64,000 nt of DNA, from contig JAWQEG010004803.1 of assembly GCA_033782935.1 (NCBI GenBank), forward strand, positions 62,001 to 126,000, read 5' to 3'. The position numbers and the translations under genes were made by a program. Source of the DNA: Petrolisthes cinctipes (taxonomy: Eukaryota > Arthropoda > Malacostraca > Decapoda > Porcellanidae). Below, one piece after another: positions 11,160 to 22,800 of the stretch. The notes beneath the pieces were generated by a model, which was not told the DNA's origin, searched no databases, and was given only the letters and a program-made list of their open reading frames with translations. Each line of letters starts with the position of its first letter. Position 1 is the first letter of the stretch.

Positions 11160-12160
11160 AGGAGAGTGATGAATGATTTACAAGACCAAGTGAAGAAACT
11201 AGTGGATGGAAAGATGGAAGATGTTGTGACTGAGTTGGGTTGAGTTGGTGATGTAATCAACGCTGAGTCAGACCTGGACCACTGTAGTGAAGAAGAAAAA
11301 TGAAAAGAAAAATCTACCGTACTGGTTGTCAAGTCAACTGATGATAAGATGAAGGTTGTGGATATAAAGAAAGAAATTGCTCAGGCTCTGGATGGTATAC
11401 ACAAGATTCACTCAGAAGGGAGACATTATGATGAATTTTGAGGATGAAAAGAAGAGAGATGAAGCAGCACAAAAACTTGTGGCTGTCTCTGATGTGACAA
11501 AATAAATGTAAGGAAGTTAAAGCCCAAGATAATGATTTGTAATGTAATCAAGGAGGAAGAATCTGAAAACAAGATTATTGAGAATCTGATTGATCGGAAT
11601 GACTACTTACAGGGAGTCACTGGCGTAAAGTCTAAAATGGAGCTACTTCTCAACAAGCCTGCCTCAGGTGGTACCAAGCATTATATTATTAGGTGTGACC
11701 CAGAGATAAGGGAGCTGATTCGTAAGAATCGTGATCTAGTCAAATTGGAATGGGGTGTTTATTCTGTGAGGGATAGATATAGGGTGACGGTCTGTTATCA
11801 ATATCAAAGGTTTGGCCATGTTGCACAGAAACGGGGAGCCAAGGCAGAGGGAGAAGATCCAATCTGTGCTAATTGTGCTGGTAACCATAGCACAAGGGAT
11901 TGTACGTCCGCTGAGAAGTGTATAAACTGTATGAGATTTAAGTAAACTGATTTAGAGCATGTGGCACATGATGTGAAGTGTTGTAAAGTTATCCAAGAGG
12001 AGCTTGAGAAAATTAGAAATAGCACAGAAAACGGATACTGAGTAGTAAAGACTTAAACATTCTAAGAGGTGGTTTTTTCAATGCACAAACTGTGGGAAAC
12101 AAGACATGTGATATTTGTGATTTGATTAACAATGATCATTTTGACTTAACATTGGCTACC
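11160..12160 (+). pseudogene. LINE ORF1 (gag-like zinc knuckle) and start of ORF2 endonuclease, decayed
   Basis: 11532-11945 encodes a 137-residue open segment with zinc-knuckle spacing: CANCAGNHSTRDC is an intact CX2CX4HX4C, preceded by a degenerate knuckle (CYQYQRFGHVAQKR, last Cys lost) and followed by CINC. The same frame continues upstream to about 11337, broken by stops near 11437 with a frameshifted overlap at 11428-11505. After a stop at 11943, about 12055-12160 encodes ILRGGFFNAQTVGNKTCDIC, the start of an AP-endonuclease domain. This is the ORF1/ORF2 arrangement of jockey-like LINEs. The copy is broken and ends abruptly near 12160. Confidence 0.65.
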
Positions 12161-12164
12161 AATA

Positions 12165-12760
12165 GAGGCGAGGATTGTGTATAAGATGTGGGTATGTTTG
12201 AGGAATAGAGCAGAAGCAGCAGTGAGAGCAAGGGTTACAAGTGCCTGGAGAAAATGGAGAGAGTTGGCCAGTCTGTTAGTGAACAAAGGAATACCACTGG
12301 TGCTGCATGCAAGGATCTACTGCGCCTGCATTAGACCTGTACTGACGTATGCCTCAGAGACGTCGGCACTGACAGCAAGGTTGGAGAAGCTTCTGTCAAC
12401 TTGTGATCACAGGATGCTGAGGTATGTAACAGGAGTAAGGTGGAGGGACAGAGTATCAAATGAAGATGTGAGAAGAATATGCGGAACGAAGAGCGTAAAA
12501 GACAGGATCCGGAGAGTAAGATTAAGATGGTTCGGTCATGTGCGCAGAGGAGAACAGGAACACATATTGAGAAGGGCCATGGAGTTGGAAGTAGAGAGAA
12601 GATCAGTCGGAAGACCAAGGACAATGTGGAGGAGGGTAGTTGCAGAGGACATGAGACACTTAGAGATAACAGAGGAATGGAGACGACTCATAGCACGTCC
12701 AACCTCAGCAACGGGAAGAAGAGGACATTAAACAAAGATGATGATGATGATGATGTCTTC
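12165..12760 (+). pseudogene. LINE ORF2 C-terminal fragment with GAT-repeat tail
   Basis: Open frame 12177-12731 (184 residues) carrying conserved C-terminal LINE motifs: RIYCACIRPVLTYASET, then RLRWFGHVRRGEQEHILRRA and a GRPRTMWRR block. It ends in a (GAT)n microsatellite at about 12738-12756, which looks like the 3' tail. The 5' end is truncated. It abuts the ORF1-bearing LINE at 11160-12160 but looks like a different family, so the pair is probably two insertions. Confidence 0.75.
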
Positions 12761-13470
12761 TAACATTTCGAGCCTTGAATTTGGAAATCCAGAATATTTA
12801 GAGAATCTTATAAGAGGTTTTCAAGTAAATACCTCTGTGGAACTCAGGCATAGTGACAAACAAAATAGGTTAAATGAGCCGAGGAGCAATCTGACAATGG
12901 GTTTTAGAGTGTTTGAAAGGTGTGCACCAAGGCTCTTTAATGGATTGCCACTAAATGTCCGGAGGAGTAAAAATTGCTAAATTTTTTAGAAAAGTTGAAA
13001 ACACATCTGTTGGCTGAGTGTTACAACATGGATGATATGAGTATTAGAAGTGAATATAGTGTTTAATAATATTGAGGGAAGCCCAGCGAGCGCCATCTGC
13101 TGGTGGAACGGGGCCTAGAATATCTTCCAAACAAGTAAACAAATAAGGAAGAAACTGGAGAAGGGTTTTGACCTACTTCTGGTCAGTTCTTGACTTACTG
13201 AGACTAAATCCTTTGAGTTATATATCTGTGTAGCCAATAATGATGTTCTTATTAGGATTTGATGAGTAGGTATAGTACGGAACATAATCAACTCTTTGAC
13301 AAACTTTGCAACTGTCTCTGTGATGCATCTTTTGTGGTATATTTTCCATATTTCATTATCAGTCAGCCATAGTTATACAGAAACTGTTCTCTGACTTTAC
13401 CAATAATGGAAGTACCTTTACAAGTCTATTCTCTTTGATAATTACAGTATTTTGTTAATACTTCTCATTG
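12761..13470. other. Intergenic stretch, nothing recognised
   Basis: No conserved coding segment. Weak open stretches at 12770-12980 resemble no known protein; they could be residual LINE 3' sequence. Confidence 0.4.
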
Positions 13471-13477
13471 TTTCCAG

Positions 13478-13618
13478 GACGGATTTCTGTACAAGCAACC
13501 TGATATGAGGGTGACCAGCTGCCATCTTGACTTCATACAGGAGAGGCAACAGCTATATGTTGTTCTGAAGAAGTTCCAAGACTCACATATCAGGCATTTG
13601 AAAGAACATCACCAGTAG
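13478..13618 (+). CDS. Possible terminal coding exon or 5' UTR exon (unassigned)
   Basis: Begins after a good acceptor (TTGTTTCCAG) and stays open for 46 codons to TAG at 13616-13618. The translation (DGFLYKQPDMRVTSCHLDF..., rich in charged residues) looks protein-like but is not recognised. A GTGAGTATATG donor-like site follows near 13650, and the large ORF begins after another acceptor-like site (TTTTTTGCCAG, 13800-13810). So this may instead be a 5' UTR exon of the 13835-23539 gene. Both readings are inference. Confidence 0.3.
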   Translation, partial: DGFLYKQPDMRVTSCHLDFIQERQQLYVVLKKFQDSHIRHLKEHHQ

Positions 13619-13834
13619 TATATAAAGCAATATTGGAAAAGTCTGACTAGTGAGTATATGTTAAGCACTCTGTTTCAAAATCAATCATAATTCATATTAG
13701 GTGTTATACGGCAGTAGATGTTTTTAACCTATGAGGAAAAGAGGCTTTTTGTTTGTAGTTATCAATCCATTTATGTTTTTCAAAAACTGGTGTAGATAAT
13801 TTTTTGCCAGGAATGTAAAAAGTTTGAATAAAGA

Positions 13835-16800
13835 ATGAAAATGGATGTCACCGACTCAGGAGGCACAAATTTAGTCTCTACAGGCTCAGTGAGTGAGGTG
13901 GCAGGTAAGAATGAAAGTGAAAATGTGTGCAGCAGTAGTGAAAACCTAGACAAAGGTACAGCTGACAGCAATGAAGAAAATGCGACAGGAAATGTATCGT
14001 TGTTAGAACATACCACGGAAATCTCAATTAACAAAACTCAAACTGGCAGTCCATTATCATGTTCAGTGTCAAGTCAGGGAGAGGACATTGCTGAGAGGGG
14101 GAATGTAGTTTTCAATTATAAAGACAAGCTCATTGAGAGTGCTGTTATTAGAGACAGTCCAGCATTATGCCCACTTGCATGGAATGAAACCACAAATGAG
14201 AGAGAGGACAGATCCTGTGATAAGATGGAGACAGGGAGTGAGGAGGTATTGTCTTTATATATCAGTGATGAAAGTGAAGATGGGGAAACATTTAACCACA
14301 GAGAAGCTGAGCAAGAGCCACCAAATAAACACAATGAGGTGACAGATGAGGGAAGTAATACAATCCTAATGGAGAGTGTAGGTATTGAAAGGCCAGTTAG
14401 TGAAAAATGGCACATGTCACAGAAAGACACTAGAAACAGTGACCAGGAAATCAGAAGTGATATAGACCTCCTGGAAGAGAAGAGCAAAGCTTATGGAGGA
14501 GGAATTGCTGCAAGCATGGAAGTTGATGAGAAGGATAAAGAGGAATTTACCAGTACTCTCTGGGAAAAAGGTCACACAAGTCAAAGAGATGCTGAATGTG
14601 TAAAGTTTTGCACAAATGAGATGGAGAGTAAAACACATACGATTGAAGAAAGTTATTGCCAAGAAGGTACAAGTGAAGCTGATGTTGAGCAGGAAAGTAA
14701 AACCCACATGGATGAAGTTCGTGAGAATCAGAGAGATACTGACCCCAATAAGATTTCCAAGGAGGAGAGGGAAAATATAACCCACATAAATGATACCAAC
14801 AAAAATAGTTGTGCAGCATCTGAAGTCAACAAGCAATGTGAAGAAAGTGAACCCAGAATCCAAGGGATGGGCAGGAATGAAAATATATTTTGCAAAAAGG
14901 AAAGTTCAAAAACTGATTTAGAGAAAGAGGTCAGGGGAGATGATAAGGATGAAGCTAGGTTATGTGCAAATATGACAGATGCTACAGAACAGACGGTAGA
15001 TAAATCCCATGACAAGCGTTGGAAGGAAGTCTCAGTAACCATGCAAGAAGAGAATTCTACATTGTCAGCAGAGATGAAACTGCAAAGTCATGGCCAGAAA
15101 GTGAGTAAAAAACAAGGAACAAAGATATATGTAAGTAAGGAGGGCATGAATAGCCACATTAACACTAATGAAGAAGCCACTGGCAAACAAATTAGGACCA
15201 GGAGTGTGGAAGTAGAAGCAGACAATTCTGTTGGAGATGATGAGAAATCCACCACACATGAAAGTACTCCTAGCATGGTACAGATGCTAACTGAAAATTA
15301 TTTGGAAGTGAAGAAAAAGATTAAAGAAAATCTGAAAATTAAAGTGAATGAGAAACAAAAAAAAGACACAGAAGCATTGGACACAAAGGACTTAATGCCA
15401 TTAAGAGCCAAGTGTCAGAAATCAGACCTTGAGGAGTTTGACAATGTAATGGTTGACTCGGTAGGGACCACCAGGCAAGTTTCCAAATTAAAAAAAAAAT
15501 TCATTAAGCATAATATAGCTTCAAAGGTAGCACTGAAAGTCAAGATAAAGGATGGAAACAAAAAGAAATCCAGCAGTGAAAATGTAAAAAATAAAGCTGC
15601 ACTTGTTAATGAAATACAGACTGAGGATGAATCAAGACTAAAAACAAGAAGTAGAACAGTAAGAACAATCACTCAAAACCAAAATAACAAAAAACAGAAA
15701 GCCAAGCCCATCAGCCCCAAACCTGTTGTTGTCGAATCTGGAGAGGAGGACAGCCCTGATGAGCCTGACTGTGTATCTCCGGTGCTGAAAAGGAAGAGAG
15801 CGGCAATGGTCACGGTTTCCCCATTTGTGAGAAAAAAACCAAGGATTGTTGACTTGACGCGTGAGGATAAATCTGAAATAGTTCATGCAAAAGATCAGCA
15901 TAAATCAAAAATTGCTGTGAGGGAGAGGGTTATATCAAGGAAGGTTAACTGTATCAATAAGCCAAGGGTACCAGTAGTTTATGGTAAGGATAACCATAAA
16001 TCAAGAATGGACAATGAAAAAGATGAGAATAAGTCAAAAAGAGCAAATGTAAGGGCAGTTAAGGTAAGGGATGAAAATAGATCAGAGATAGGTATCAAAA
16101 AGGACAACATTGTATCAAAAGTAATTAATGTTAGAGGTAAAAAATCAACAACAATGACTCTAAGGGATGAGGATAAATCAAATGCCAAGACTCCATATTC
16201 AACACGTCATGTCAGGTCGCCTGAAATCAGTGGTCAGGAATGTCTCGTCTCACAAAGTGTGCATCAGATCAAGTCGTCTAAAATTAGGGTACAGAAATAT
16301 CCAGACCCAGAGAAAAAAGCATCTTCAAACCTCTCCACAGATTGTGTTAGTCCTGAGCCTTTGATTTACAGTAATGTTGACATACCCATAGAGAGTGACG
16401 AGGTTGTTTTTCTTGCAGAAACCAACAATACCGGTAGAAAAGGTCCTAATTATCCACCGCACTTGTCTTCCTCCCCAAGAGTATGCAACATTTGTAAGAC
16501 AATATGGGACGACTCTGTTTTGGGTGCCATTTTCATGGGCTCTGAGTCCGTGACAGTCAACTCAAAAATTACTTATGGTGCAATCATTCTCTTCAATAGG
16601 TATTCTGAGATACACTTTCCAATTGAAAAGGAGGAAAAAGTTCGATGTGTGCTAAACAGAGCTGGATTAGGAGAGAATATTGGCTCCCTGAATATAAGTG
16701 AAGTTAATAATTGGATTGGAAATCTTATGAATAACAAAAAGATCAAATGCTGTGATGTTTTTGATGCTGTTTATAAACCACATGTTGCCAATACCATTCT

Positions 16801-19800
16801 CTCAACAATGGCCAGTGGTGCTTCTTCTAAACCAGAGAATATCAAGATTGTTACATGCATGACTCCAAAAGATTACAAACTTGCCCCTGAGGACAAATCA
16901 CCCCTTGAAGCTCCTGGTGGTAAAGATGATGTTTCAGTTTTGTGTGAAAGGAAATCACTGCAAGGTAAAGATGTTCCTTCAGTCTCAAGCAACATTGTAA
17001 TTGTCTCTGCACAGGGAGTATCTTGGGGCCCAGGGGCACAGAAGAGGACACCGACAACTCCGTCATCAACTTCCAGCAACATTGTTCGTGTGACTGCCTC
17101 AAACCAGGCTACACCATCCATAAAGTACACTACAAACAAACTCAACCAAAAGAATATCATGAGTAATATCTCAAGAGTAAAAACAAAGATATGTCATGTT
17201 GAAAATGTTAAACCCAAGGCCACATCAAGACTAGTAGTAGCAAGTAACCAGGATGTACCAGTCTTGACCATTGATAAAGGACAGCTGAAGTGCTATCGTA
17301 GATGCACAAAAACGAATGAAAGTGTGCCAGCTGAGAAGATTTTGTATTCTCCAAGTGATTACCCTGAGATACATGCTCAGACATCGGGTATTGCTGGTTC
17401 TACTAACCCTGCAACTGAAAAGATGAGGTCACAAGTGAGTGCAGTTCCATTGGAGAGGGGTTGTAAGCTTGTGAATAAATACAAAGAATCCCCACGAGTC
17501 ATTAATAAAATGTCACCAGAGCAAACTGGTTATCATCAAACCAAATATAAAACTTGTAATACACCTCCAGTCACATCTGGGAATACTTTTTCACCATCAG
17601 GTTTAATAAAAGATGGTTATGCTTCACACAATTTTCAATGCTTGGACAATTCTTCAGGCACCTCTAGAGTAGAAGTTTCATCATTTACACCTGGACTTGA
17701 GCATAATGACATTCCTGAAAATATTGGCAAAGTTCATAACCAGTCCAAAATGTCTGACTCTCCTCTTCGGTATAGGGTCTCCAAATCACCCTCATCCACT
17801 CCAGGACAAAGGAACTTTGTTTCAGAAGATTTGTTTATTGAATCACCTCTTACAAACTCTAAAGACCTCATTATACCAACATCAAAAATTAAAGATGTTG
17901 ATTTATTTACAACAGAATCTGAATGGAACATCTCAGGTGCACCAATGAGCAATTCTGTAGACATAACCACATATCAAGATATTCATGTTGTAACAACTCA
18001 ACCTCAAGACAGTTTACCAAAAACCAAGGCTATAGACACTTTTGTACCAACTGTCATATCTGAAGACATGTACATTACAACAAACAATGCTGAAGGGATT
18101 GTTGTACCAACTGTCATATCTGAAGACATTTACATAACAAGCAGTGCTGAAGTTGCTGCTGTACCAACTGTCATATCTGAAGGCATGAACATACCAACAT
18201 CAAGCAACATTGATATTACTGCTATACCAACTGTCGTATCTGGAGACATGAACATAACAACATCAAGCAATGTTGAAGTTACTGCTGTACCAACTGTCAT
18301 ATCTGAAGATATTTACATAACAACAAATAATGCTGAAATTTCTATGGTACCAACTATCGTATCTGAAGAGATTTGCGTAACAACAAGCAATACTGAAGTC
18401 ACTACTGTACCAACTGCTATATCTGAAGACATTGATGTACCGAAAACAACCAATGCTTATGTTCCTGTTTTACCAACTGCCAAATCTAATGACAGTGATA
18501 TATCAACAGTCAAATCTAAACTCACTGGTGAACCCAATGATATTACATTAACTAAATCCAGTATTATTCCCTCAGCCACATCCCAACCAAATGAAAATAG
18601 CTTTCCTATTTCATCTAAATCTGAAACAATTGAGTCACCCACAGTCAAACCAAGACTCAGTGACTCATCTCCATCCAAGTCAGAAGATAGTGACTCAGCT
18701 GTATCTATAAAAAACAACAGTGACTTACCTTCCACATCATATATAATTGACTTTGATACAGCCGAGCTAAATGTCACTGACTTGACCACAACAAAGCCAA
18801 AAAACAGTGGCTCAACCACATCAAAGCAAACAAATAGTGACACAGGAGCTACATCTAAAGTTAGTGACATACCTACAAACAATTTAGACATCAGTGAGTC
18901 CACTACAGCAAATCCAAAAGACAATGACTCAATCCCAGCCATTTCTATAGAGAGTGAGTCAGCCGAAGCAAAGCCAAAAGACAGTGACTTAACTATTGCC
19001 AAGCCAAAACACAATGACTCAGCCACAGCTGAGTTAAAAGTTACCGACTCACCCACAGCCCAGCCAATATACAGTGAATCAACCACAGCCAATCCAAAAG
19101 ACAGTGACATAACCACAGTCAATTCAAAAGCCAGGGACTTAAGCCCAGACAAGTCTATAGACTTTGAGTCAATCACAGTCAATCCAGAAGATGGTGACTT
19201 GACCACAGCCAAGTCAGACAGTGAGTCAGCCACAGCCATTTCTAAAGTTACTGATTTAACCATAGCCAATCCAAATGACAGTGACTCAACCACAACCAAT
19301 CCAAAAAATAGTGACTTACCTTCAACCAAGCCTATAGATAGTGAGGCAGCCACTACCAAGTCTAAAGACAGTGACTCGCCCACAGTCAAGCCAATATTCA
19401 CTGACTCAACCACAGTCAAGCCAAAAGACAGTGACATAACCTCAGCCAATTCAAAAGCCAGGGACTCAAGCCCAGATAAGTCTATAGACAATGAGTCAAT
19501 CACAGTCAATCCAGAAGATGGTGACTTGACCACAGCCAAGTCAGACAGTGAGTCAGCCACAGCCATTTCTAAAGTTACTGATTTAACCATAGCCAATCCA
19601 AATGACAGTGACTCAACCACAACCAATCTAAATGACAGTGACTCACCTTCAACCAAGTCTATAAATAGTGAGTCAGCTACAACCAAGTCTAGAGACAGTG
19701 ACTCAACCACAACCTATTCTAAAGACAGTGAGTCATCCACATCCAAGTCTATAAATATTGAGTTAGCCACAGCCAGGCTAAGAGATAATGACTCTGCTAT

Positions 19801-22800
19801 ATCCCAGCCAAAAGTTAGTGACTCTTCAACTAATTTAGAAGCCACTGACTTAATGAAACAAGAATTCATTGACTCGGCCACAACTAAGTCTAGTGACAGT
19901 GACTCATTTGAGCAAAATATTAGTGACTTACCTGTCACAGATAAAATAATTGAATCATCCACAAACCAGTCTAAAATCACTGACTCACCCACAGCCAAAT
20001 CAGCAGACAGTAACACAGCAAATAATAAGTCCAAAGATAGTGACTCAACCTCAACCAAATATAAGGATAGTGACTTATCTGAATGTAAAGATAGTGACTC
20101 AATGAAGGAAAATATCAGTGACCCTACCAAATGTGAAGATAGTGACTCAACAAGCAAGCCTAAAGTAGAGGAAAAAGTCATTGACTCAACAACCAAGTCT
20201 GAAGATAGTGATTCAACAACCAGGTCTAAAGATAGTGGCTCAATAACCAAGTCTAACGATAGTGAATCATTGGAGGAAAAAATCAGTGACTCAACAATCA
20301 AGACTAAAGTGGAGGGAAATGTCAGTAGCTCTATCAACTTTAAAGATAATGACTCCAAAGAGGAAAGAGTCAGTGACTCCAAAACCAAGTCTAAAGATAG
20401 TGACTCCATAGAGGAAGAAGTCAATGACTCAACAAATAAGTCTAAAGATAGTGACTCAACAACAACAACAACCAAGTCTAAAGATATTGACTCATCAACT
20501 AGGTCTATAGATCGTGATTCAGTGGAGGAAAAAGTCAATGAGTCAACCAAGTCTGAAGATAGTGACTCAACAAACAAGTCTGAAGTGGAGGAAAAAGTAA
20601 TTGACTCATCTAACTCCAAAGATAGTGACTCAGTAGAGGAAAAAGTAAATGAGTCAACAACCAAGTTTAAAGATTGTGACTCAGAAACCAAATCTAAAGA
20701 TAGTGACTCAGAAACCAAATCTAAAGATAGTGACTCAGAAACCAAATCTAAAGATAGTGACTCAGAAACCAAATCTAAAGATAGTGACTCAGAAACCAAG
20801 TCCAAAGATAGTGACTCAACCACAGCTGAGTCTGAAGATAGTGACTCAACCCAATCTAAGGATAGTGACTCAGTGGAGGAAAAAATCAGTGACTCAACAA
20901 CCAAGTCTAAAGATAGTGACTCAACCACAGCTAAGACTAAAATAACTGACTCAGCTACAACCAAAACCAATGACTATCACAGATCTCACACATCCAAAGT
21001 CACTGATATAACCACAAAGAATTCTAATGCCAGTGATGTATCTCCTAACACCACACCAAATGACAGTGACTCCCCTTCCACCTCAAAAATCATGACCTTA
21101 CCCAAAGTGAAATCTAAAGTCAGTAAGCTATCTACAGGCAAACCAAGGATCAGTAAGTTTGCTAAAAAGAAATGCCGAATTGGTGATTTACCAACAAAGA
21201 AACTCGAAATCAGTGATATGTCTGCAGCCGAGCCTACTGGCAGTATTTTTCCTTTGAGCACTTCTGAAGGATGTATCTCCCCAGTGAGCATCTCAGATGG
21301 AAGTGATATATACCCAATGGATTCCAAACTTTGTGATCAAACTTCAACAGCATCTGATAATAGTGATTCAACTTCAACTGTTTCTGAAGAAAGTGACACA
21401 TTGTCCAGCAAGTTAAAAGCCAGTGACCCATCTGAAATTAAATCATATGTCACACACATATCTCTTGCTGAATCTAAAATTCAGTCATCAAAAGATTCAG
21501 AATCAAGTGATACAACAACAAAAGAATCAAAAGTCAGTGAGATATCTGCTGGTGTAGATGTTACTACACCTGCTACACCTTCAGATACTGATGACACTGA
21601 CTTATCAATGACTGAGGAGGAATCTTTGGCTTTCCCGACTCCCAAATCCAATAATAATGACTTACAGCTAACCACAGCATGTATAACCACTCCTGTTGCC
21701 AAGACTAAAGCTTCAGCTCGTAGGAAACCCGTTGTGTCTCTTGATTCTGAAGTTCAGGTTGCAAATATGTTGAGTAGAACTTCACAAAGATTGAGAGAGA
21801 AACAACCACTCCATCCTTCACCTCCAAAGGCAGCCATAGGTTATGGTGATGCATCACATAGAAAATTGAAGTCCCATAGGAGAGCAGCAACTCAAAATAG
21901 CCACTCCAGGAAAAGAAAGAAAAGTGATACAGAAGATGAAGACGAAGAAGAGGAGGAATATACCCATAACACAAAGAGAGAACGATCGGGTATAACGCTG
22001 TGTGCAGCACTTGGCCTAAATACTTTTACCTTGGAGAGTTACTTTAAGGGAATAGATTCCCAAAGCATGAACAATGAAACAGCAGCAAGGATGCTCTCAG
22101 AACAGTTGAAGCATAGTCCTGCATATAATGCTATGGTAAGTGAACAGTCCGCTTTAATTGGCTTTGCTAGAGAAGCCTTCAACCTCCTGCCATTTGAGAG
22201 GAACAATTGTCATATTGCAGAATTGTGTAGTGGTGTTGAACCAGAACGCTATCTCACCAACCGTGAACTTCTGGCTCTCCAGGGGATATGCATACATCAC
22301 CCTGAGTCTCCTGATGTAGACCTGTTCTATCAGATTCTTGTGCAGATACTAATAGTTCGAAACAGAGTTCTGTTGGTGCCAAATAGCCTTTCCTTGCTCC
22401 TGGTGGCTGAGAAACTTCGTCGTGACTTTAACCGTTCCAAAAGAAGGGGAAATTCTGCAGAGTTTCTTGCTCAAGAATGGGATGTAAATAACCTTTACAC
22501 AACTGAAGATTTACAGCTCATCAAGAAAAACCCTCCAAAAGAGCCTACTGTCAGACATGTGCTCTCTGTCTTCTGCTTGTGGAAGACTCTTGAAAAGCAA
22601 AGTCCAAATCTCACTCCCAACATGCCCCTGCCTGAAGCACTAGAGGAGCTGTGTAGAGATATTGATTTGTCCAATGTGGATAAGACTGGACTGTGTGTAC
22701 GACTGTATGCTAAATTCTGTCATTTTTTATATGACGAAAAGGATAACAATCTAGCTGAATATTTCCTGAACCAAAGATTTATAGGCCCCAATACACCATC

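Noticed and set aside
18457..20970. Two antisense ORFs of more than 400 codons each (LSLDLVVESLS-type repeats)
   Set aside because: They mirror the Ser/Asp repeat of the giant plus-strand ORF; codon composition keeps the antisense frame open. No independent start context or domain.
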